Below are positions 25,992 to 32,740 of a DNA stretch of 64,000 bases, one piece after another (within the stretch, counting starts at the first letter, position 1; each line of letters opens with the position of its first letter). Under the pieces are notes generated by a model. It did not search any database. It saw nothing but the letters and a program-made list of their open reading frames with translations, and was not told the origin of the DNA. A program made the position numbers and the translations under genes. Source of the DNA: Clostridia bacterium. Its GTDB lineage: Bacteria; Bacillota; Clostridia; UBA1381; UBA9506. The stretch lies in the NCBI GenBank assembly GCA_017549205.1, contig JAFYVH010000009.1, positions 1-64,000 on the forward strand, in the 5' to 3' direction.

Positions 25992-26633
25992 TTATATCGT
26001 CTCGTTACTGCTACTCTCTTCTTCAGTTTTTTGCATAGCATGGTCAATGCTATCGACAGAAAACCCGCGTGACAGCAGATATCGCTTGGCTTTCATTTTG
26101 TTTTGAAAAGAATAATCGCCCCTTAGTTTTTTTTGCAAAATGGGCATGATGGCGACCATTTCATCAAATTCTTCTTCTGATAGCTCCGAGATGACCGTTT
26201 CGATTATATCTTTGTCAACGCCCTTGCCTACCAGGTCATATTGAATCTTCTTCAAACCGCTTTTTCCTGCATGGAGGGCGGCTTTTATGTAACGACGGGC
26301 ATAATCTTCGTCGTCAATATAATGGTATCCCTTTAAAAATGAAATGACATTTAAAATGGTTTCTTCATCAGTGCCACGGTCGCGCAATTTGCGGCACATG
26401 GCGGCTTCGGTGTAACTGTGGCGGTCTAATAAATGCAGGGCATATTGGCGGCTGTCTGCAAGGAGAATATCCTGGCGAATGGCTGCAACATCAGCCTCTG
26501 TCAATGTTTTTCCAACCTTTAAATGTAGGCGCAGCACATCAAAATCTGATAAACCAAAGGCAAAGGAATCATCAATATATACAGAACTGCGACCTTTGTT
26601 TTTCTTTTGTGATTCAATTTTGGTGATAATCAA
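25992..26633 (-). CDS. recX: Regulatory protein RecX
   Basis: About 213 residues. Two starts are possible: a GTG at 26639 directly abutting GGGGTGA, or the TTG at 26633 with normal spacing, which I prefer. RecX modulates RecA filaments. The family pattern of three-helix repeats is seen: ALHLLDRHSYTEAAMCRKLRDRG, FLKGYHYIDDEDYARRYIKAALH, IQYDLVGKGVDKDIIETVI and AKRYLLSRGFSVDSIDHAM. The N-terminal ITKIESQKKNKGRSSVYIDD is typical of the Firmicute form. recA is not near. It follows the oxidoreductase operon after a terminator and lies upstream of priA. Confidence 0.9.
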   Translation of the reverse strand: MIITKIESQKKNKGRSSVYIDDSFAFGLSDFDVLRLHLKVGKTLTEADVAAIRQDILLADSRQYALHLLDRHSYTEAAMCRKLRDRGTDEETILNVISFLKGYHYIDDEDYARRYIKAALHAGKSGLKKIQYDLVGKGVDKDIIETVISELSEEEFDEMVAIMPILQKKLRGDYSFQNKMKAKRYLLSRGFSVDSIDHAMQKTEEESSSNETI

Positions 26634-26656
26634 GAACACTCACCCCGCATGATAAA

Positions 26657-26718
26657 AAAACAGACTGCTGCCAATCAGGAGGCAGATGGGTGCGTCCATT
26701 TCGGCAACAGCCTGTTTC
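26657..26718 (-). terminator. Terminator of the oxidoreductase operon
   Basis: On the minus strand AAACAGGCTGTTGCC pairs with GGCAGCAGTCTGTTT across a loop of about 30 bases, followed by seven Ts. It closes the operon right after the beta-subunit gene, so nothing more of the operon lies downstream. Confidence 0.8.
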
Positions 26719-26724
26719 TTAATA

Positions 26725-27468
26725 TTATTTAGATGTCTTATCGCAATAAACACCTAAGGGATAATAAGGCAGCATGTTTTCACGCAGCCAATTCATTGCC
26801 TCTTCAGGAGACAAGCCCCAGTTTGTCGGACAGGTTGAAACAACCTCTACCAATGAAAAGCCTTTCTTTTCTACCTGACAGGTAAACGCTTTTTTAATGG
26901 CACGCTTTGCCATGTTAATGTTTTTAACACAGTCAACGGCAACACGCTCGATGTAAGCGGGACCATCTAATGTGGCAAGCATTTCACTGACACGAATGGG
27001 AAAGCCCTGTGTTTCAGTGTTACGGCCATAGGGTGAAGTTTGTGTCACCTGACCGGGCAAGGTTGTAGGCGCCATCTGTCCGCCAGTCATACCATAAATG
27101 GCATTATTGATAAAGATAATGGTGATGTTTTCACCACGGGCGGCAGCGTGAACGGTTTCGGCTGTACCAATGGCAGCCAAGTCACCATCACCCTGATAGG
27201 TAAATACAATGTTATCTAAATTTGTGCGCTTAATACCTGTTGCAACAGCCGGAGCACGACCGTGAGCCGCCTCTACCATGTCACAATTAAAGTAATCATA
27301 AGCAAAAACGGAGCAACCAACAGGTGCAACGCCAATGGTTTTGCCCTCAATACCCAATTCATCAATAACCTCGGCAACTAACCGATGCACGATACCATGG
27401 GTGCAACCGGGACAATAATGAAGCGGCACATCGCAAAGAGCTGCGGGCTTTTTAAATACCTGTTTCAT
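26725..27468 (-). CDS. 2-oxoacid:ferredoxin oxidoreductase, beta (TPP-binding) subunit
   Basis: The 247-residue subunit binds thiamine diphosphate: HYCPGCTHGIVHRLVAEV at the N-terminus, VAPVGCSVFAYDYF, the pyrophosphate/Mg loop YQGDGDLAAIGTAE and INNAIYGMTGGQMAPTTLPG. With the alpha and ferredoxin subunits it forms a VOR/OGOR-type enzyme that oxidises a 2-oxoacid to the acyl-CoA and reduces ferredoxin. The exact substrate (branched-chain 2-oxoacid or 2-oxoglutarate) cannot be told by eye. It overlaps the alpha gene by one base. The gamma subunit expected after it is missing. Confidence 0.9.
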   Translation of the reverse strand: MKQVFKKPAALCDVPLHYCPGCTHGIVHRLVAEVIDELGIEGKTIGVAPVGCSVFAYDYFNCDMVEAAHGRAPAVATGIKRTNLDNIVFTYQGDGDLAAIGTAETVHAAARGENITIIFINNAIYGMTGGQMAPTTLPGQVTQTSPYGRNTETQGFPIRVSEMLATLDGPAYIERVAVDCVKNINMAKRAIKKAFTCQVEKKGFSLVEVVSTCPTNWGLSPEEAMNWLRENMLPYYPLGVYCDKTSK

Positions 27469-28532
27469 TATGCTATACCTCCTGCGATTTCCTTCATTTT
27501 CTGGATAATTTCATTGGGATACGGAATGTTACCGCCGCAACGGCCGTAAAAATGAACGGGAACTTTAGACTCAACGGCAAGTTTAACATCGTCAACCATT
27601 TGTCCTAAGCTCATTTCAACGCTTAAAATAGCCTTAACCTGACCAACATACTGCTTATATGTTTCTTCGGGGAAAGGCCACAGAGTGATAGGACGAATAA
27701 GACCTGCCTTAATGCCCTGCTCGCGCAGTTCATCCACTGCGTTTTTAGCAATACGGGCAGTTGAGCCATAGGCGGTAATCATATACTCTGCATCTTCCAT
27801 GCAGTAGGTTTCAGCTTTTGCTTCAGTTTCCTGAATCTGCTGATACTTTTTATTACGCTCAAGCACAATTCTCTCCAAATCATTGGGTTGAATGTACAGA
27901 GAGTTAACAACATTATGAGGACGCTTCATACCTGTTCCGTTGGTTGCCCATGTTTTTTCAGGTAGTTTTCTGCCTTCGGGCAGTTCAAATGTTACAGGTT
28001 CCATCATCTGACCCAGCATGCCGTCGCCGATAATCATAACAGGCATTCTGTAAAAGTCAGCAAGGTCAAAAGCCTCTGCTGTTAAGTTGATGATTTCCTG
28101 AACAGAAGAAGGCGCTAAAACAATCATTTTATAATCGCCGTGACCTAAACCCTTAGTAGCCTGATGATAGTCAGACTGTGCAGGTTGAATACCGCCCAGA
28201 CCCGGGCCCGCACGTACGATGTTAACAACCACTGCAGGCAAATCAGCACCTGCAATGTATGAAATGGCTTCGGCCTTTAAGCTGATACCCGGGCTTGATG
28301 ATGAGGTCATCACGCGAGCGCCGGCAGCAGCGGCACCATACACCATGTTACAAGCTGAAATTTCACTTTCGGCTTGCAGAAAAACGCCACCGATTTTCGG
28401 CATGCGCTTTGCCATATAGGCGGAAATTTCCGTCTGTGGCGTAATCGGGTAACCGAAGAAATACCGACAGCCTGATAAAATTGCTGCTTCGGCAATGGCT
28501 TCGTTACCTTTTAACAATACTTTTTCAGCCAT
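27468..28532 (-). CDS. vorB: 2-oxoacid:ferredoxin oxidoreductase, alpha subunit (VorB-like)
   Basis: The 354-residue subunit begins KVLLKGNEAIAEAAILSG and CRYFFGYPITPQTEISAYM, the pyrimidine-binding region of the alpha chain. QAESEISACNMVYGAAAAGARVMTSSSSPG and the later MITAYGSTARIAKNAVDELR and PITLWPFPEETY fit the same family. The start follows TTGGAGTG. It lies between the ferredoxin subunit and beta subunit genes, in the usual order. VorB naming is by similarity to annotated clostridial proteins. Confidence 0.9.
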   Translation of the reverse strand: MAEKVLLKGNEAIAEAAILSGCRYFFGYPITPQTEISAYMAKRMPKIGGVFLQAESEISACNMVYGAAAAGARVMTSSSSPGISLKAEAISYIAGADLPAVVVNIVRAGPGLGGIQPAQSDYHQATKGLGHGDYKMIVLAPSSVQEIINLTAEAFDLADFYRMPVMIIGDGMLGQMMEPVTFELPEGRKLPEKTWATNGTGMKRPHNVVNSLYIQPNDLERIVLERNKKYQQIQETEAKAETYCMEDAEYMITAYGSTARIAKNAVDELREQGIKAGLIRPITLWPFPEETYKQYVGQVKAILSVEMSLGQMVDDVKLAVESKVPVHFYGRCGGNIPYPNEIIQKMKEIAGGIA

Positions 28533-28550
28533 GCTTTACACTCCAATCTA

Positions 28551-28757
28551 TTATTTAAACACTTCAATAACGCAGTCAGGACAAATTGTAGCACACATAG
28601 CGCAACCAATGCACTTATCCTGCTCTAAAACTTCAACAGGACGAAAGCCCTTTGCATTCATTCTGTCTTCAGCAATTTTGATAATTTTGTTTGGGCATGC
28701 TGTAACACATAAATAGCAGCCCTTACATTTTTCTTCAAAAAAGACTACCTTGGCCAT
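28551..28757 (-). CDS. Ferredoxin-type delta subunit of the 2-oxoacid oxidoreductase
   Basis: The ATG at 28757 follows GGAGAGAATC; a longer frame upstream has no ribosome site. The 68-residue protein holds two complete 4Fe-4S motifs, CKGCYLCVTACPNK and CIGCAMCATICPDC. It passes electrons from the TPP centre to external ferredoxin. It is the first subunit gene in the operon, 18 bp before vorB. Confidence 0.93.
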   Translation of the reverse strand: MAKVVFFEEKCKGCYLCVTACPNKIIKIAEDRMNAKGFRPVEVLEQDKCIGCAMCATICPDCVIEVFK

Positions 28758-28836
28758 GATTCTCTCCATTTCTGCCTGTGCTGCTGCACAAGCTAAATAA
28801 AATATATAAGCAGCTACCCTGCTGCATGTATGCAAT

Positions 28837-29499
28837 TTAAAAATTTAATGCCATAAACCGTTTAATGATAAAAAGTGACTCACGGTTTTCTTCAGGCAGC
28901 GTCTCTGCCACTTCTTTTGTCACGGTTGTATATCGAAGAGGGATACCGGTAATGCGCGAGGCCTCTTTGGTTATTCCCTGCCCTTTAATAACCTCTTCTT
29001 TGGTGGTTAAACCTGCCAGATTTGAACTGTTGACAAGTGCCGTAACTTTTTGACGGCTGGTGGCTTCAATATCGGCTACCATATCTTTAATCTGTTCGGC
29101 TGTGGCTGTCATGGGGCGAAATACATTCATGACAAAAAGCATTTCAGGCTCTTCTTTATCAAAAAACTGTTTATAGCGCCCCAGGGCTATTGCCCCATCA
29201 TCATCGCCACCTACATCAAAAACAACTGCAGCATCCCGGTCAGCAAAAACACGGTGAATATCTGACGGCAAAGAGGGAACATCAACATTGCTGCTGGCAT
29301 AAGGCGAAGCAATAACAGAAAGACCCATAGCTTCTAACTTCTCTTTAACATCATTTGTTCGAAAGTAAGGATTCACAATGTCTAAATCCACAAGATAAAC
29401 ACGGGCATAACACTCACGCAAGCCTAAGGCATAATTAATGGCAAATTCTGTTTTTCCGCTGCCGTAATGACCGACAATAATGTGAATTCTTGCTTCCAT
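28837..29499 (-). CDS. P-loop NTPase linked to the oxidoreductase operon
   Basis: The 220-residue protein opens with a Walker A loop in IIVGHYGSGKTEFAINYAL and continues in a MinD/CobQ-like manner (VYLVDLDIVNPYFRTNDV, VVFDVGGDDDGAIALGRY, TALVNSSNLAG). Such NTPases are often found just ahead of 2-oxoacid oxidoreductase genes in Clostridia; a role in cofactor insertion or assembly is a guess. It is the first gene of the unit, behind a promoter at 29539-29567, and starts after GAGGAACC. Confidence 0.85.
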   Translation of the reverse strand: MEARIHIIVGHYGSGKTEFAINYALGLRECYARVYLVDLDIVNPYFRTNDVKEKLEAMGLSVIASPYASSNVDVPSLPSDIHRVFADRDAAVVFDVGGDDDGAIALGRYKQFFDKEEPEMLFVMNVFRPMTATAEQIKDMVADIEATSRQKVTALVNSSNLAGLTTKEEVIKGQGITKEASRITGIPLRYTTVTKEVAETLPEENRESLFIIKRFMALNF

Positions 29500-29538
29500 A
29501 CCGGTTCCTCGCTAACCTTTCTTGTAAATAACATAATA

Positions 29539-29567
29539 ATTATAACATATAAAGCGACATTTGTACA
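29539..29567 (-). promoter_or_regulatory. Promoter of the NTPase-oxidoreductase operon
   Basis: On the minus strand TGTACA (29562-29567) and a perfect TATAAT (29539-29544) are 17 bp apart, 40 bp before the NTPase start. Confidence 0.7.
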
Positions 29568-29639
29568 GAAAAATTATAAAAAAAACCGATAAATCTTCAA
29601 TTTTTTTAGAAAATCTGTAAATATCTTAAAGTATATCTG

Positions 29640-29750
29640 TCAGAGCAAACCATAAATGCCGAGAATAACAGAAAAAAGAACGGTAAAAAGCATAGCAACT
29701 GCACATATAATGGCAACAATCCGCAAGAAATTTTTATTGATTTTAAGCAT
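29640..29750 (-). CDS. 36-residue membrane peptide, possibly Prli42/DUF4044-like
   Basis: The ATG follows AAAGGAG and the frame ends in TGA. A basic start (MLKINKNFLR) leads to one membrane span of about 23 residues (IVAIICAVAMLFTVLFSVIL). Size and layout recall Prli42, the tiny stressosome-linked membrane peptide of Firmicutes, but there is too little sequence to be sure. It fills most of the gap between the NTPase operon and the DUF421 gene. Confidence 0.6.
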   Translation of the reverse strand: MLKINKNFLRIVAIICAVAMLFTVLFSVILGIYGLL

Positions 29751-29888
29751 AATTTTCTCCTTTTTGCAGAATTTGATTTCAGTATATCATAATTTTATTA
29801 CAAAAATATGAAATTCCGTTGTCAATACATAAAAATTGCTGCTTGACTCATAATACTATCAAATAAATTTTATCAAAAGGTGAATAAA

Positions 29889-30581
29889 ATGCTGGTAATT
29901 TTAATTCGAACACTAATTATTTACATAGTGGTTGTTTTAGCGATCAGGCTTATGGGCAAGCGTCAAATCGGTCAATTGCAGCCCTCTGAGCTTGTAGTAG
30001 CTATGATGCTCTCTGAACTTGCCTCCATCCCTTTGGAAAACAACGGAACGCCACTTTTAACAGGCATTATTCCAGTTCTCACTCTTTTGGTTGCCGAAAC
30101 AACTTTCTCTTTTTTGACTTTAAAAAGCCGTCGAATCCGCAAAATTCTCTCAGGCGTTCCCACCATTGTGGTGGAAAAGGGAAAAATTCAGGAAAAAGAG
30201 CTGGAACGACTTCGATATAACATCGATGATTTGCTTGAAGAATTGCGCACAAGCGGTTTTGCTGATATTTTAGATGTAGAATATGCCATCATTGAGTCAA
30301 ACGGCAATTTAAGTGTTTTTCCCAAGTCGAATAAGCGGGCTGTAACACCTGATGATTTAAACATATGTCCGGCATATGAAGGCATTCCATATGTACTGGT
30401 TATCGATGGTGTTATCAATCAAAAAAATATGGACTATGCCGAGGTGACATTCGAATGGCTTTTAGATAAACTGAAAGAATATGATATTTATGACATTTCA
30501 GATGCTTTTTTAGTCACCTTGGACTCATCCGGCAAGTTATTTGTACAAAAAAAGGAGAAAGCAAAGGTGAAAAACAAATGA
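29889..30581 (+). CDS. DUF421/YetF-family membrane protein
   Basis: The ATG at 29889 follows AAAAGGTGA; the GTG at 29880 is inside that site. About 230 residues with three N-terminal membrane spans (LIIYIVVVLAIRLMGKRQIG, then LLTGIIPVLTLLVAETTFSFL) and the cytoplasmic YetF domain (RKILSGVPTIVVEKGKI, LLEELRTSGFADILDVEYAI, NGNLSVFPKSNKR). DUF421 proteins occur in spore inner membranes of several Bacillus species and one has been tied to spore heat resistance. A CATAATA box at 29849-29855 hints at forespore control. It overlaps the next gene as ATGA. Confidence 0.9.
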   Translation: MLVILIRTLIIYIVVVLAIRLMGKRQIGQLQPSELVVAMMLSELASIPLENNGTPLLTGIIPVLTLLVAETTFSFLTLKSRRIRKILSGVPTIVVEKGKIQEKELERLRYNIDDLLEELRTSGFADILDVEYAIIESNGNLSVFPKSNKRAVTPDDLNICPAYEGIPYVLVIDGVINQKNMDYAEVTFEWLLDKLKEYDIYDISDAFLVTLDSSGKLFVQKKEKAKVKNK

Positions 30582-30958
30582 AAGCGTTTATTGTGGCAAT
30601 GCTTATTTTAAGCGTCATGGTTGGCGGGTCATATTTTTATGCTCAGTGGTTAGAAACAAAAGTTTATGAATTATTTGATATGGCAAAGGTAATGGATGCC
30701 TATATTTTTGCTGATGATTGGTCTTCGTGCCGTGAAATGTTAGGGTTTTTTAATCAAAAATGGACGACGGCTTATCCTAAACTGTCATATTTTATGTATC
30801 ACAATGACCTGGATATAATCAATCAAGCTATTTATGAATTAAACCGGTGCATCGAAATGAAAAATAAAGACATTTTTCTTTTAAAAAATAAAAAGCTACA
30901 GGAACTGCTTCTGCGATTGCCCAGCGGAGAACAACTGAGTATTAAAAATATTTTATAA
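30578..30958 (+). CDS. DUF4363 family protein
   Basis: The 126-residue protein has an N-terminal membrane anchor or signal (FIVAMLILSVMVGGSYFYA) and a helical domain with W-rich sites (DDWSSCREMLGFFNQKWTTAYPKLSYF, IINQAIYELNRCIEMKN) typical of DUF4363. It is translationally coupled to the DUF421 gene; this pair is frequent in Clostridia and suggests a common complex on the outer face of the membrane. Function is unknown. Confidence 0.85.
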   Translation: MKAFIVAMLILSVMVGGSYFYAQWLETKVYELFDMAKVMDAYIFADDWSSCREMLGFFNQKWTTAYPKLSYFMYHNDLDIINQAIYELNRCIEMKNKDIFLLKNKKLQELLLRLPSGEQLSIKNIL

Positions 30959-31044
30959 TAGAGCATCAATCAGGGCACCGTCTATTTGTGTATATCATAG
31001 AATATTATATACCGGTAAAGCGTTGCTTTGCCGTTTATATAAAC

Positions 31045-31085
31045 AGGAGGCCACCACAGTTATGCTATGGGGCCTCCTTATGTTT
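31045..31085 (+). terminator. Probable terminator of the DUF421-DUF4363 pair
   Basis: AGGAGGCC (31045-31052) pairs with GGCCTCCT (31071-31078), followed by a short T-rich stretch. The tail is weak. Confidence 0.5.
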
Positions 31086-31107
31086 TAGAATGAAAGGATG
31101 TATCTTT

Positions 31108-31254
31108 TTGACAAATATAAATTGTTCCAAGCCCTGTCAATTTCAAGAAGATGGAAAATGTTGCTGTGACAGCGTGCTGATGTCAGCAGCAAATGAGGCT
31201 GAGGAAAAAGACCCCGAATGTCCCTATTGGGCACCACTCTGCTCTTTAACTTAA
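31108..31254 (+). CDS. Cysteine-rich 48-residue protein
   Basis: A TTG start with AAAGGATG seven bases ahead is the best choice; an in-frame ATG at 31090 has no ribosome site. The protein carries seven cysteines in the pattern INCSKPCQFQEDGKCCCD and later CPYWAPLC. This resembles a family of tiny clostridial proteins, often misnamed hydroxymyristoyl-ACP dehydratase, that probably bind a metal or iron-sulfur cluster. It stands alone and ends seven bases from rlmH on the other strand. Confidence 0.65.
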   Translation: MTNINCSKPCQFQEDGKCCCDSVLMSAANEAEEKDPECPYWAPLCSLT

Positions 31255-31261
31255 TTTTAAA

Positions 31262-31741
31262 TTATTTATGATAGTTTTCGCCGGCGTTAATTTTAAAAGC
31301 ACGATACACTTGCTCAAGCAAAACAACACGCATTAATTGATGGGGAAAAGTCATGGGTGAAAAAGAAAGTTTAAAATCAGAACGCTTTTTAATGCTGTCA
31401 GATAAGCCGTGAGAACCACCAATGATTAAAACCATCCGCCCTGAGCCGATTTGCTGTATGTTGGCAAGTTTTTCAGCCAGTTTTTCAGAAGCAAGCATTT
31501 TCCCTTCAACGCAGAGAGAAATGATATAGTCACGGGGCATTAAACATGCCGCAATACGCTCTGCTTCTTTTTCTAGTGCCTGCTCAATCTGGGTGTTTGA
31601 TGCACGCTCGTTCACCGCTTCATCTTTAATCTCTGTTATGTGCAGATGACAAAACCGCGATAAACGCTTTACATATTCATTGCAGGCTTCTGTCCAAAAT
31701 TTTTCTTTTAATTTTCCGACGCATATGATTTCAATTTGCAT
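31262..31741 (-). CDS. rlmH: 23S rRNA (pseudouridine-1915-N3)-methyltransferase
   Basis: The ATG at 31741 follows AAGGAG and gives exactly 159 residues, the family length; the longer frame overlaps walJ. RlmH is a SPOUT methyltransferase acting on the 70S ribosome. QIEIICVGKLKEKFW at the start, MVLIIGGSHGLSDSIKKR and SFSPMTFPHQLMRVVLLEQVYRA (knot and SAM site) are diagnostic. It follows walJ on the same strand, as in many Firmicutes. Confidence 0.97.
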   Translation of the reverse strand: MQIEIICVGKLKEKFWTEACNEYVKRLSRFCHLHITEIKDEAVNERASNTQIEQALEKEAERIAACLMPRDYIISLCVEGKMLASEKLAEKLANIQQIGSGRMVLIIGGSHGLSDSIKKRSDFKLSFSPMTFPHQLMRVVLLEQVYRAFKINAGENYHK

Positions 31742-31775
31742 AAACAGAGCTCCTTTTTTTAACAAACTGTCTGCT

Positions 31776-32549
31776 TTAAGACTCAATCCAATATCGTGGT
31801 AAAACATTTACATTTATGCCGTTTCCTACCTGAAAATCATTGGAACGCAATATGTTCGTCACTGTTTCATAAGCCAGCGTGGGTGTGTTATTTTCTGCCG
31901 ACAAATGTCCCAGCCAGAAATCGGTTGTTCCGCTTTCGGCAAGCCGTACACAAAGGTCACCGCATCCTTCGTTAGATAAATGACCCTTATCCCCTGCTAT
32001 TCTCTTTTTCAGCGGGTAAGGATAGCGTCCGTTTTGCAGCATTTGTGCATCGTGATTTGCCTCTATAATAACAGATATGCTGCCTTTTAAAGCATTCATC
32101 ACTGCATCGGTTATATAGCCGATATCCGTTGCAATGGTAAGCTTTTCATCGTCAGTTAAAAAGCTGTATCCCACAGGCTCTGCCGCGTCATGAGGAATGG
32201 GAAAAGATTGAACCACAAGGCTTTTAATCATCATATTTTTTTTAGTTATTTTATGGTTTTCGGGACTAATTACACCCAAGACACCTTCCATGGCCTGCCA
32301 GGTTTTTGCCGTTGCATAAATGGGTAAATTAAATTTTCGTGAAATGATACCTGCACCGGCTATGTGGTCTCTATGTTCGTGGGTTATTAAAATGCCGGAT
32401 ACATCCTTGGGCGTAACACCAATCCGACGCATACATTCAGTTATATATTTGCCCCCTGCTCCGCAATCAACCAACAGATGCGTTGTTCCGTCAGTGATGA
32501 AAGTGCAATTGCCGGAGGAACCACTTAAAAAGGATTGAAAACGAATCAC
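31776..32549 (-). CDS. walJ: MBL-fold metallohydrolase, WalJ/YycJ family
   Basis: The 257-residue protein has the metallo-beta-lactamase motif ILITHEHRDHIAGAGI, further ligands in FPIPHDAAEPVGY and IATDIGYITDAV, and the YycJ-type SFLSGSSGNCTFI start. In Bacillus the gene lies by walRK, whereas here it is only with rlmH; WalJ has been linked to cell-wall/replication coordination or nuclease activity. The start is a GTG after AGAGGTGC, behind a promoter at 32584-32612. Confidence 0.9.
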   Translation of the reverse strand: MIRFQSFLSGSSGNCTFITDGTTHLLVDCGAGGKYITECMRRIGVTPKDVSGILITHEHRDHIAGAGIISRKFNLPIYATAKTWQAMEGVLGVISPENHKITKKNMMIKSLVVQSFPIPHDAAEPVGYSFLTDDEKLTIATDIGYITDAVMNALKGSISVIIEANHDAQMLQNGRYPYPLKKRIAGDKGHLSNEGCGDLCVRLAESGTTDFWLGHLSAENNTPTLAYETVTNILRSNDFQVGNGINVNVLPRYWIES

Positions 32550-32583
32550 AAAAGCACCTCTGTTTTTATAAAAATACGAATAT

Positions 32584-32612
32584 ATTATACATGATTTAAA
32601 TAAAAACTACAA
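32584..32612 (-). promoter_or_regulatory. SigmaA-type promoter of walJ-rlmH
   Basis: On the minus strand TTGTAG (32607-32612) and TATAAT (32584-32589) are 17 bp apart. Confidence 0.8.
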
Positions 32613-32673
32613 GAGAAAAAACAGTTAAATCTCTTTGTGGGTTTTATTTTTTTATAATTCTTTTGCAAAAAAC

Positions 32674-32702
32674 TTGTTTAATCAAAAATTTTATGTTATA
32701 AT
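32674..32702 (+). promoter_or_regulatory. SigmaA-type promoter of the SNF2 helicase gene
   Basis: TTGTTT (32674-32679) and TATAAT (32697-32702) are 17 bp apart, 38 bp before the start codon. Confidence 0.8.
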
Positions 32703-32740
32703 AAGCAGATATGCAATGCGTAGTGAAAGGAGGGTTTTCT

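Noticed and set aside
26657-26718. Long hairpin as a riboswitch or small RNA
   Set aside because: It lies directly after the last operon gene and ends in seven Ts; a terminator explains it.
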